DNA of 31,652 bases, taken from NCBI RefSeq assembly GCF_051155795.1, contig NZ_DAXETW010000134.1:1-31652 (forward strand). The letters run 5' to 3'. The translations under genes and the position numbers were made by a program. This DNA is from Longibacter sp051155795. GTDB lineage: Bacteria > Bacteroidota > Rhodothermia > Rhodothermales > Salinibacteraceae. Positions 23,854 through 31,642 of the stretch are shown here, in pieces; the stretch's first letter is position 1, and each line of letters opens with the position of its first letter. Under the pieces are notes generated by a model. That model did no database searches. It saw only the letters and a program-made list of their open reading frames with translations, and was not told the origin of the DNA.

Positions 23854-26355
23854 TTACTCGTCGCGCAGCGTCGTCGCCGGGTCAACCCGCGCCGCCCGAA
23901 GCGCCTGACCTCCGACGGTCAGCACCGCGACCACAAGCATCGACAGAATCGCCAGCGCGAAGGGCCAGACGCCGAGTTCGATCCGGTAGGCAAACGCCTC
24001 CAGCCACTCCGACATGCCGAGATACGCGACCGGGCTGGCCACGACCACCGCAATGCTTACAAGGAGGACGTACTCCGATGAGATCATCCGGACGATGCTC
24101 GTCACGGACGCCCCCAGTGCCTTCCGAATCCCAATTTCTTTGGTTCGCTGACGCGCTGCGAACGCTGCCAGCCCGAACAGGCCGAGGCACGCAACGAAGA
24201 TAGCCAGCCCGGCAAAGGTGCCGACCAACCAGCCGGTGCGCCGCTCCTCCTCGTAGAGAGCGTCCAATCGGTCATCCACGAACGAGGCCTCGAACACTTC
24301 CCCCGGGAGCACCTCGTGCCATACCTCCCGGACCGTACTCATCGCCTGCCCGAGGGAACCGCCCGACGACGCCTTCACGAGCAGAGTCGTCAGATTCGCC
24401 GACTGCACGTTCTCGGTCAGGGACGGCGTCAGCGCAGGATATATGACAAGGGGCTTGATGGGCTCGCGAAGCGCGGAGAAGTGAAAGTCCGCGACGACGC
24501 CCACGATTGTGCCCTGCATATCGGTGTAGATCTGATCCCCCTCGCGCACGACGGACCGGACCGTCTGGCCCAGCGCCTCTTCCGGCGTCCAGCCACGGGA
24601 GCGAGCCATCGATTCGTTGATAACGACGGCGCGATCCCGCGTGTACGGTTGGAAATGGACGTCCGTCGGCGGCAGCACTCGCCCGAGGTCGCCGGGATAG
24701 TCCGCCGAAAAAGGCCGGCCCGCAACGATATCGAGGTCCAGCATCTCAAAGTAGCCGAAGTCGGCGTACGTCGTCGCGTAGCTTGGCGCATCGTCCGGAA
24801 GCGGCTCCCCGTTGAATACCGTCTGCAAGGCCCGTCCGACGCCGGTGCCAGGCGTATCCATGGTGCCGACGACCCGCTGGATGTCGGCGCGACTTTCCAT
24901 CTCGCGCTTAACGGTGGCGTACCTGCCCCGTGAGGCGACGCTGATCAGGGCTTCGTCGTCGAACCCGAGGTCCGCGCTTTCGACGTACTGGAGTTGCTGA
25001 AAGGCGATCGTCGTCGCGACGATGAGAGCGGCGGAGATCGCGAACTGCAGGACGACGAGGCTCTTCCGCAGCCCGGCGCCCCGACCGAGGCCGCGTGCCC
25101 GTCGGCTCAGCACGTCGGACGGATCCAGGCGCGTCAGAATCGCCGCCGGATAGCTTCCGGCGCCGATCCCGGTGAAGACCACGACCACAGCCACACCCAC
25201 CCAGAGCCATGGGTTGGTGTAGACGTCCGGCTGCATCTCCGTCCCGATCAGCGTCTGGAATGCGGGAAAGAGACCGATGGTGAGGATAACCGCCACGACG
25301 CCCGCGAGCAGGCTCACGATCAGCGACTCGGTCAGAAGCTGGCGGACGAGCTGTCCGCGCCCCGCGCCGATGCTCATTCGGACCCCGACCTCGCGGGTCC
25401 GCTCGGTCCCCTGCGCCGTCGCCAGGTTGATGAAGTTGACGCACGCGATTCCGAGGATGAACGCCGCGATCACGATGAAAAGGTAGACGCGATCCGGACT
25501 GCCTCCCGGTGCATCCCTGTTGAGATCCGAGTAAAGATGAATGTCCGTGATGCGTTGCAGCTGTGCATCATAGGTCGCTGCAGAGGCGTCATCCCGGCCG
25601 TTGTCCACGGCTGTTCGGATGGCGCTTTCGGTCGCTTCGACATCCGCGTTCGGCGAGAGGACCGTGTAGAGGTAATTCGACGGATACCAGTAGCTCGAGA
25701 AGGTCGTGCCGGGTTCGTAGCCCCAGAGCGCCGCATGGGCGTCGAAGGGCGCCAGGATGCGCGGTGAGAGATGACTGGCGGGATTCGGCTCCGCCATGAC
25801 GGCCGACACGGTCAGTTCAATCGTGCGGCCGTTCTGAGAGATGCGAAGCTGCTGGCCAATGGGATTCTGATCGCCGAAGTACTGCTCCGCGGCGTCGATC
25901 GTGACCACGGCTCCATTCGGACCGTCGAGGGCACGTTGGGCGTCACCCTGCGCTACGTCCCACGCAAAGACGTCGAAGACGGTCGGATCAGCGAAGTAGA
26001 AATCCCGCTCGTTAAATACATTCTCGGGGCCGTCGTCGGCGCCGGGAACCGTAACATCCCGGCCGCTCGGGAAGACCCGGGCGATGGTCTGGACGCCCGG
26101 TGCCGACTCAAGCGCCGGCAGGGCGGCGTCGCCGAAGAAACTCGTCCCACGACCGGTCTCGGTATTCGCCTGAACGACCCGGTACGTTCGCTCAGCATTC
26201 GGGTGGTGTGTGTCGAAGCTTAGCTCATGCTGTACGTACAGGCCGATCAGCAGGCAGGACGCCATGCCGATGGCAAGCCCGGCCCCGTTGAGCAGCGTGA
26301 ATCCCCAGCGGCGGCGCAGAATGCGGAAGGCGGACGTGATCTGGTTCAACATCAT
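23854..26355 (-). CDS. FtsX/MacB-type ABC transporter permease 3
   Basis: This 833-residue inner-membrane permease has two MacB_PCD-FtsX modules. The first helix is at about 18-42 (FTLLNGAGLAIGMASCLLIGLYV). Coupling motifs are REVGVRMSIGAGRGQ near residue 325 and EIGIRKALGA at 740-749. The last 94 residues align with those of permeases 1 and 2 and end VDPATTLRDE. It is closer in motif wording to permease 1 (EIGIRKALGA) than to permease 2. There are two possible ATG starts in tandem (26355 and 26352). It has its own palindrome-plus-promoter region and no dedicated ATPase. The PDZ-ATPase-permease 2 unit follows on the same strand after 209 nt. Confidence 0.92.
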   Translation of the reverse strand: MMLNQITSAFRILRRRWGFTLLNGAGLAIGMASCLLIGLYVQHELSFDTHHPNAERTYRVVQANTETGRGTSFFGDAALPALESAPGVQTIARVFPSGRDVTVPGADDGPENVFNERDFYFADPTVFDVFAWDVAQGDAQRALDGPNGAVVTIDAAEQYFGDQNPIGQQLRISQNGRTIELTVSAVMAEPNPASHLSPRILAPFDAHAALWGYEPGTTFSSYWYPSNYLYTVLSPNADVEATESAIRTAVDNGRDDASAATYDAQLQRITDIHLYSDLNRDAPGGSPDRVYLFIVIAAFILGIACVNFINLATAQGTERTREVGVRMSIGAGRGQLVRQLLTESLIVSLLAGVVAVILTIGLFPAFQTLIGTEMQPDVYTNPWLWVGVAVVVVFTGIGAGSYPAAILTRLDPSDVLSRRARGLGRGAGLRKSLVVLQFAISAALIVATTIAFQQLQYVESADLGFDDEALISVASRGRYATVKREMESRADIQRVVGTMDTPGTGVGRALQTVFNGEPLPDDAPSYATTYADFGYFEMLDLDIVAGRPFSADYPGDLGRVLPPTDVHFQPYTRDRAVVINESMARSRGWTPEEALGQTVRSVVREGDQIYTDMQGTIVGVVADFHFSALREPIKPLVIYPALTPSLTENVQSANLTTLLVKASSGGSLGQAMSTVREVWHEVLPGEVFEASFVDDRLDALYEEERRTGWLVGTFAGLAIFVACLGLFGLAAFAARQRTKEIGIRKALGASVTSIVRMISSEYVLLVSIAVVVASPVAYLGMSEWLEAFAYRIELGVWPFALAILSMLVVAVLTVGGQALRAARVDPATTLRDE

Positions 26356-26474
26356 CGGCAGGGGATTGGCCAGAGTAGCGGACGGTCACGCACCCGGTCC
26401 GTCGATCGTCGCAACCGATCCCGACGGCGGCATGCCGCCGTTCGGATTTTGCGCCGCGGGGCACCCGTTCAGTA

Positions 26475-26490
26475 AACAACGTATGTGCCA
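26475..26490 (-). promoter_or_regulatory. Sigma-54-like promoter of FtsX permease 3
   Basis: On the minus strand TGGCACATACGTTGTT matches the -24 TGGCAC exactly and the -12 as TTGT in place of TTGC, with correct spacing. It lies about 120 nt before the start codon. Confidence 0.45.
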
Positions 26491-26499
26491 CCCGGCACA
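26484..26499. promoter_or_regulatory. Extra palindrome overlapping the -24 element
   Basis: TGTGCC-ACCC-GGCACA has the same 6-4-6 architecture as the upstream palindrome pairs and covers the -24 box. Binding here could block the polymerase, giving repression at high activator level. Confidence 0.4.
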
Positions 26500-26541
26500 T
26501 CCCCCCGCAGCGAGCGTGCAGCCCGCTTCCGCCGGCACCAC

Positions 26542-26578
26542 TGCGCGATCACGCACACCCGCCGTGCGGCCCCGCACA
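26542..26578. promoter_or_regulatory. Paired 16-bp palindromes (candidate enhancer sites) upstream of FtsX permease 3
   Basis: TGCGCGATCACGCACA (26542-26557) and CGTGCGGCCCCGCACA (26563-26578) start 21 bp apart, about 52 bp upstream of the -24 element. They share the TGTGCG-N4-CGCACA consensus with the other two pairs. Confidence 0.6.
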
Positions 26579-26581
26579 TTT

Positions 26582-26651
26582 GAAGGCGAAATTCCAAGGT
26601 CGAAGGGCGAAATTCAGGGTGAATGATCACGTCGCACTTCGCCTTTCGACC
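26582..26651. repeat. Heptamer array E with inverted halves (hairpin)
   Basis: Units of 7 bp (GAAGGCG, AAATTCC, AAGGTCG, AAGGGCG, AAATTCA, GGGTGAA) are followed by an oppositely oriented set (CACTTCG, CCTTTCG, ACCTTCG). The halves form a 14-bp stem, 26598-26611 with 26638-26651, one mismatch or G-U, loop 26 nt. It begins 10 nt past the SDR stop codon and may act as its terminator. Confidence 0.6.
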
Positions 26652-26660
26652 TTCGCGTTC

Positions 26661-27356
26661 CTACACGTCCCCTTGTTGCGGGCGGAGCAGAATCTCTTCG
26701 ACCACGGTCCGCGGCGAGAGATGAAATGCGTCGTACACAGCCTCGGCGACATCCTCGGGCGCCATGAACCGCTCGTCCGGCAGCTCGGTGCCGTCCCAGC
26801 TCGGCGTTCGTGTGGCTCCCGGCATCACCGTCGTGACGCGCAGGCCGTCTTGCTTCGTCTCCTCCCGGACGACACGCGCGAGTCCCAGTAGTCCGTGCTT
26901 GGCTGCGCAGTAGGCAGCGCTTCCCGGATACGCCGTGATCGACGCGATCGAGCCCATGAAAAACAGATGCCCGTTCCCCGCCTGGCGCATCGGTGACAGG
27001 AACTGCTTCGTCACGACGTACGGCGCGTTCAGGTTGACGTCGACCTGCGACCGGAAGGCATCGGCGGAGGTCTCGTCGATCGGGGCCGGGGTGAATGCGC
27101 CTGCGTTGTTCACCAGCACATCCGGTGCTCCCCATTCCGATAGCACCGCGTCCGCGGCGTTCTGCACGTCTTCGTCGTCTGTCACATCACACGGGCACAC
27201 CATCGCTTCCGCTCCCTGCTCGCGGCACCGCTCGGCGACCGCCTCCAGCTTGGACTCCGTGCGAGACCACAACGCGATGCGCGCGCCCTCTCCGGCGAAG
27301 CGCTCTGCAACGGCTTTACCAATTCCCTGACTCGCTCCGGTTACAACAACGACCAT
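26661..27356 (-). CDS. Short-chain dehydrogenase/reductase
   Basis: This 231-residue cytoplasmic NAD(P)-dependent oxidoreductase has a Rossmann fold. The cofactor motif TGASQGIG is at residues 6-13, the NNAG motif is near 84, and the catalytic triad is the Ser of SIASITAYPG, Tyr and Lys in YCAAKHG. The C-terminal part (VMPGATRTPSWDG, FMAPEDVAEAVYDAF) is typical of classical SDRs of the FabG-like/short YdfG group. An Arg/Ser after the second beta-strand (WSRTESKL) suggests NADP preference. The substrate is not predictable. It stands alone, flanked by heptamer arrays on both sides. Confidence 0.92.
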   Translation of the reverse strand: MVVVVTGASQGIGKAVAERFAGEGARIALWSRTESKLEAVAERCREQGAEAMVCPCDVTDDEDVQNAADAVLSEWGAPDVLVNNAGAFTPAPIDETSADAFRSQVDVNLNAPYVVTKQFLSPMRQAGNGHLFFMGSIASITAYPGSAAYCAAKHGLLGLARVVREETKQDGLRVTTVMPGATRTPSWDGTELPDERFMAPEDVAEAVYDAFHLSPRTVVEEILLRPQQGDV

Positions 27357-27403
27357 GGATGGAGGACAATGCTATTCGTGAAAGGGTGAGATTAACAGGG
27401 TGA

Positions 27404-27473
27404 GTACCGGGTACCGAGTGTGGAGTACCGAGTGTGGAGTACTGAGTGGTGAGTGACGAGTGACGAGTGCTGG
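27404..27473. repeat. Heptamer tandem array C
   Basis: Ten contiguous 7-bp units: GTACCGG, GTACCGA, GTGTGGA, GTACCGA, GTGTGGA, GTACTGA, GTGGTGA, GTGACGA, GTGACGA, GTGCTGG. It lies between the SDR and folE genes. This is the longest array in the window. Confidence 0.8.
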
Positions 27474-27553
27474 GGCTGTGCGGGCCGGAGGCAGCGGACG
27501 GGAAAAGGGATTGCCGGGGGCAGTGTGACGTGCCGTGGGACGTTCTCCCTTCC

Positions 27554-27595
27554 CATTCACAATTCTCAATTCACCGTTCGACATTCACCATCCCC
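27554..27595. repeat. Heptamer tandem array D
   Basis: Six 7-bp units: CATTCAC, AATTCTC, AATTCAC, CGTTCGA, CATTCAC, CATCCCC. It ends 5 nt from the folE stop codon. It is a different sequence family from array C in the same gap. Confidence 0.7.
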
Positions 27596-27599
27596 GAAC

Positions 27600-28259
27600 T
27601 CAGTCTGTTGCGCGGATGAGGCGCATGAACTCGGCGCGGGTGCGGTGCTCTTCGAACTCGCCGCTCATCGAACTGGTCGTCGTCATCGAGTTCTGCTTCT
27701 CGGCGCCTCGCATCATCATGCAGAGGTGACGCGCTTCGATCACAACGGCCGTTCCGAGCGGTTGCAGCACATCATCGATGGCGTCACGGATCTGCATGGT
27801 CAGCCGTTCCTGCACCTGCAGGCGACGGGCGAAGACTTCAACGGTCCGCGGGATCTTGCTCAGCCCGACGATCCGACCGTCGGGAATGTAGGCAACATGC
27901 GCCTTTCCGTAAAATGGAAGCATGTGATGCTCGCACAGCGAGTAGAGCTCGATGTCCTTCACCAGGATCATCTCGTCGTACGCCTCCTCAAACAGGGCGC
28001 CCTCCAGGATGGCGCGAGCGTCTTGCGAGTAGCCGTGGGTCAGGAACTGGTACGCCTTAGCCACGCGCTCGGGCGTCTTTTTCAGTCCCTCCCGATCCGG
28101 ATCTTCGCCAAGTTGGGACAGCACCTCCTCGACATTGCCAGCAATGGATGTGGTCGCCTGTTCGTCGTACAGGTCGCGGCGCTCGTACAGACGCGGCGGA
28201 CCACCGTGCGGAGTGCCGTTCATACGAAGCTCGTTCGATAGGATCTTTTTCTCAGACAT
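27600..28259 (-). CDS. folE: GTP cyclohydrolase I
   Basis: This 219-residue enzyme converts GTP to 7,8-dihydroneopterin triphosphate, the entry step for folate, biopterin and queuosine synthesis. The zinc-site CEHHMLPFYGKAHVAYIP block is present (Cys and the following His), with the second zinc Cys in EARHLCMMMRG and the conserved GLSKIPRTVEVFARRLQVQERLT stretch. The N-terminal 30 residues are variable, as in the family. It is 49 nt downstream of queD on the same strand. The pairing suggests its product feeds QueD, although folate synthesis would also use it. Confidence 0.96.
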   Translation of the reverse strand: MSEKKILSNELRMNGTPHGGPPRLYERRDLYDEQATTSIAGNVEEVLSQLGEDPDREGLKKTPERVAKAYQFLTHGYSQDARAILEGALFEEAYDEMILVKDIELYSLCEHHMLPFYGKAHVAYIPDGRIVGLSKIPRTVEVFARRLQVQERLTMQIRDAIDDVLQPLGTAVVIEARHLCMMMRGAEKQNSMTTTSSMSGEFEEHRTRAEFMRLIRATD

Positions 28260-28308
28260 AACAGCAGGGGGTAAAGAGGGCAGCCTGGAGACAACGTGCG
28301 GTCATACG

Positions 28309-28737
28309 CTACTTTCGCTCCGATCCGTCTCCGTAATATTCGACGTAGTTTCGTTCCGTCTCGTACAGGCGAACACAGTGCAGGCGACCCGACGGCAGTT
28401 TGCCTTCAAGCTGGTTCCAGATCGCGATGGCAAAGTTCTCCGTCGAAGGAATGACACCATCAAGAAAGTCGACGTCCAGGTTCAGGTTTTTGTGATCGAC
28501 CTTGTCGACGACCTCCTCGTTTAGAAGCGCTTTCAGGTTTCCGAGATCAATCACGTAGCCGGTTTCCGGGTCGGGCTCGCCCGCCACCGTCACCTTCAGC
28601 TCGTAATTGTGACCGTGCCAGTTGGGGTGATTGCACGGACCGAACATTTCCCGATTCCATTCATCGGACTTCTCCGGATTATGAAGCCGGTGCGCGGCAT
28701 TAAAATGGACTTTCCGTGTAACGTAAACCGTGGACAT
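28309..28737 (-). CDS. queD: 6-pyruvoyl-tetrahydropterin synthase / 6-carboxytetrahydropterin synthase (QueD family)
   Basis: This 142-residue enzyme acts on dihydroneopterin triphosphate. Zinc ligands His16, His41 and His43 (HFNAAHRLHN; WHGHNYEL) and the catalytic Cys35 in MFGPCNHPNW are all present, as is the C-terminal Glu of RLYETERNYVEY. In most bacteria this protein is QueD of the preQ0/queuosine pathway, though some members make biopterin. The frame allows a start four codons upstream (28749), but MSTVYVTRKVHFNAAH fits the family N-terminus. The folE neighbour supports a pterin-to-deazapurine route. QueE and QueC are not in the window. Confidence 0.9.
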   Translation of the reverse strand: MSTVYVTRKVHFNAAHRLHNPEKSDEWNREMFGPCNHPNWHGHNYELKVTVAGEPDPETGYVIDLGNLKALLNEEVVDKVDHKNLNLDVDFLDGVIPSTENFAIAIWNQLEGKLPSGRLHCVRLYETERNYVEYYGDGSERK

Positions 28738-28987
28738 GAGAAGGCGCAATTGCGCTCGATCACTTCAACAAATCGCTGTCGTCGGGGGATAGGTCCCGCG
28801 GCATAGTTCTGACCGCGAGATCGACCTCATGTTCGCGCAGACCACGACACTTTTACAGTTTGCGGCCCCCCGTCGACCGCCCGCGACCCGATCCAGCCGG
28901 AATCTTCCCTGCGGTTCCTTCGATACAATCGCTTGATTCGGCTGCGCCGACGACCTTCTTTCTTACCTTACTTACATCCCGCTGACC
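28738..28987. other. Divergent intergenic region between queD and the AsmA gene
   Basis: This gap of 250 nt must hold promoters for both directions. I see no strong sigma-54 element, palindrome or heptamer array in it. Confidence 0.4.
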
Positions 28988-31642
28988 ATGGCTGATGATG
29001 CATCGTCCTCACCGGATGCTCGCGACGCTGACCCGTCGTCCTCAACCGGTTCCGGTCCCCTCCGCTGGATGCTGTACGGGCTCGGTGGCCTCATCGGCCT
29101 GGTGCTGCTGGCGACGGTCGTGCTGCCGTGGGTCTTTCCCCCGGAGCGGCTCAAACGGATCGTGGTCCCGCAGGTTGAGCAGGCCGTTCAGCGGGACGTC
29201 ACGGTCGGCTCCATTGGACTTCGCGTCCTGCCGTTTCCAGCGATTCGCATCACCGACTACACCGTCGCCAACGATTCGTCCTTTCAGGCGAGCGCAGCGT
29301 TCTCGGACAATCACGCGATCGAAGGCGACGCGCTCAATATCGACCTTGCGCTCTGGCCGCTGTTCACCGGCACCATCGAGCCGACCACCATCGAGCTGAT
29401 CCGTCCCGTTGTGCGCTATCAGGTCGCGGAGGACGGCACCACGAATTTCGACTCGTTTGCCGCAACAGACGACGCCCCGGCAGATACCACCGGCGAGGCG
29501 CTGCCGATTGCCGTATCGGACCTCCGACTCCGAGAAGCCCGCATGCTGTACGACGACCGGAGCACCGGGCAGTGGGCCGAGGTCGGCTTCGACGGCCAGG
29601 TGCGAGCCGTCCCGGGAGACGCGACCGATGCCATCGACAGCAACGGCCGGATCGAGGGGATCACCCTGGCCTACCTGTCGGCCCCGGACGCCGACACGAC
29701 CTCGCTGCAGAACGCGGCGATCGACTACAACCTGCTCGCCAACCTGTCCGCCGGACGCATTGATCTTCGCCGGTTCGAGGTATCGACGCCGCCCGTCGGG
29801 CTGACGACCTCGGGCTCCATCTCCAACCTGAATTCGGACCGGCCAAGCGTCGACCTATCGATCGAAACCACCGACGCGGATCTGGCACAGCTGGCCGCAA
29901 TCGTGCCGGGCGGCGTCGGGGAAGGGCTCGCCCCGCGTGGTACGATGAACCTGTCGGTCGTGATGAAAGGCCCGCTCCCAGACAGCACCGGCAGCACCGA
30001 CGGCCTGACGCTTTCCGGGGAGGGGGCGCTCTCCGGCATCGGCGTCGACGTCGACGGGACGACCATGCTCGCCGATCTCGGCGCCGACCTGTCGGTCTCC
30101 CTCGATTCGATCGCCGTAAACGCGATCGAGGGCCGGCTGCTCGGCAAGCCGCTCTCGGGCCGACTAACGGTCCGGGAGCCGCTGGCTGAGGCGCCTCAGC
30201 TCGACGGACAGCTGGCCGGGGCGGCAGACCTCGCCGAGCTTTCGTCGCTGGCGACCGAGGACGGCGGCGCGACGGTCGACATCGCCGGCACGGTCGACTA
30301 CGATCTGCGCTTCGTGGGCCCCGCGACCAACACCGACAACATTCGCGTCCGCGGCCCGATCCGCATGGCCGATGTCGTGCTGCCGAATGAATCCCTCCGC
30401 GAGCCGCTGGAGATCGACGACGCGACCGTCCAGTTCACCGGCACGGGTCTTCAAGCCGATCGCTTCGCCCTCCAAACAGGCGAGGCCACGATGGAGCTCG
30501 CCTTCACCGCACGGCGCCTGCTTCCCCTCCCCGAAGCCCTGGCCGAGACGAACCCCGCCCTCCAGGTCTCCTTCGACTTCTCCGCCGATACGATCGACCT
30601 GGTCGAACTCATGCCGGAAGAGGACGCATCGGCACCGACGTATGCTGACCTGTTCACCGCTCAGCTCGCCGGCACCCGGGTCAACGGTCGCCCCGCAGAG
30701 GATGTGGCGCAAGAGGTCTACGGCGATGTCGAACTGCCGGCCTTCCGGGTCGACGGCAACGTGAGCATCGGCACGCTTCTCAACGAACCGCAGCGATTCG
30801 ACGACCTTGCGTTCGACGTCAACCTCCGGAACCGGCGGCTCGCGGTGCCGAACCTGTCGGCCAACACGTACGGCGGAACGCTCGCCGGATCCATCGTGCT
30901 CGACCAGAGCGCAGCCGCGGCCTCCGCCTACGTGCGGGACCGCAACGCCTCCGTTCTTATGGCCGCGACCGGAGCGCCCATCGCCCCGCGACATGTGGAA
31001 CGCCTGCCGATGCCCGACACTCCGTCCGAGCTCTCGTACAATTTCGAGTTGACCGGTGCGCGGGCCGACGCCTTCCTGCGCGACTGGACCACGCTGGGGA
31101 GCTTCGTGAGCGGAACCATGGACTTCGCTATCGACGGCTCCTCGCCGCTCACCGACGGCTTTCTACCTGTCGCCCAAGCGCTCAGCGCCGGCGGCCGATC
31201 GCTCGTTGCCGACGGAGGCTTCGACGCCGACTTCTCCCTCCCGAAGAAGCTGGTCGAGCGGCTCGGGGTCAGCAAACCGTCGTTCTCCCGGTTTGAGCGC
31301 TTTGGCGGACCGTTCACGATCGAAAATGGCGAGCTTCGCATCGGGGAATGGTCCATGCGAAACGCACAGGTGCAATCGTCGCTCTCCGGCGCATTCGGCC
31401 TCGGCGGTGCGGTCGACGTGGACCTGACCGCTGAGATGCCGCTCTCCATGCTCCGCGGCTCGAAGCTCTCCGGCCAGACCGGCGGGATCCTCGACCGCCT
31501 CCGCGGGAAAGACGACGCCGTCCCCGTTGGCATCGCCATCGGCGGAACCATTAGCGACCCCTCCTTCACCGTCGATACCAGCGCTCTGCAGAACGCCCTG
31601 AAAGAACTCCTCCCCCGCGGCCTCCGACGTCTGATTGATTGA
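28988..31642 (+). CDS. AsmA-family inner-membrane-anchored envelope protein
   Basis: This 884-residue protein has a short Ser/Asp-rich cytoplasmic N-terminus, one transmembrane helix (about residues 30-52), then an AsmA/DUF3971-like periplasmic region of long repeating beta-strands. It opens with RDVTVGSIGLRVLPFPAIRITDYTVAND, the chorein-like AsmA N-terminal motif. The C-terminal block (about 780-884) includes FERFGGPFTIENGELRIGEWSMRNAQVQSSLSGAFGLGG and GTISDPSFTVD, the AsmA C-terminal domain signature. Such proteins are bridge-like factors linked to phospholipid transfer and outer-membrane homeostasis. It is complete within the window and is divergent from queD. Confidence 0.9.
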   Translation: MADDASSSPDARDADPSSSTGSGPLRWMLYGLGGLIGLVLLATVVLPWVFPPERLKRIVVPQVEQAVQRDVTVGSIGLRVLPFPAIRITDYTVANDSSFQASAAFSDNHAIEGDALNIDLALWPLFTGTIEPTTIELIRPVVRYQVAEDGTTNFDSFAATDDAPADTTGEALPIAVSDLRLREARMLYDDRSTGQWAEVGFDGQVRAVPGDATDAIDSNGRIEGITLAYLSAPDADTTSLQNAAIDYNLLANLSAGRIDLRRFEVSTPPVGLTTSGSISNLNSDRPSVDLSIETTDADLAQLAAIVPGGVGEGLAPRGTMNLSVVMKGPLPDSTGSTDGLTLSGEGALSGIGVDVDGTTMLADLGADLSVSLDSIAVNAIEGRLLGKPLSGRLTVREPLAEAPQLDGQLAGAADLAELSSLATEDGGATVDIAGTVDYDLRFVGPATNTDNIRVRGPIRMADVVLPNESLREPLEIDDATVQFTGTGLQADRFALQTGEATMELAFTARRLLPLPEALAETNPALQVSFDFSADTIDLVELMPEEDASAPTYADLFTAQLAGTRVNGRPAEDVAQEVYGDVELPAFRVDGNVSIGTLLNEPQRFDDLAFDVNLRNRRLAVPNLSANTYGGTLAGSIVLDQSAAAASAYVRDRNASVLMAATGAPIAPRHVERLPMPDTPSELSYNFELTGARADAFLRDWTTLGSFVSGTMDFAIDGSSPLTDGFLPVAQALSAGGRSLVADGGFDADFSLPKKLVERLGVSKPSFSRFERFGGPFTIENGELRIGEWSMRNAQVQSSLSGAFGLGGAVDVDLTAEMPLSMLRGSKLSGQTGGILDRLRGKDDAVPVGIAIGGTISDPSFTVDTSALQNALKELLPRGLRRLID

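Noticed and set aside
27372..27584. 70-codon minus-strand ORF (TRHSPLSTPHS-type repeats)
   Set aside because: It is a translation of the heptamer array; such repetitive peptides are artefacts of 7-bp repeats.
27404..27595. CRISPR-like repeat array
   Set aside because: Units are 7 bp, contiguous and degenerate, with no spacers and no cas genes.
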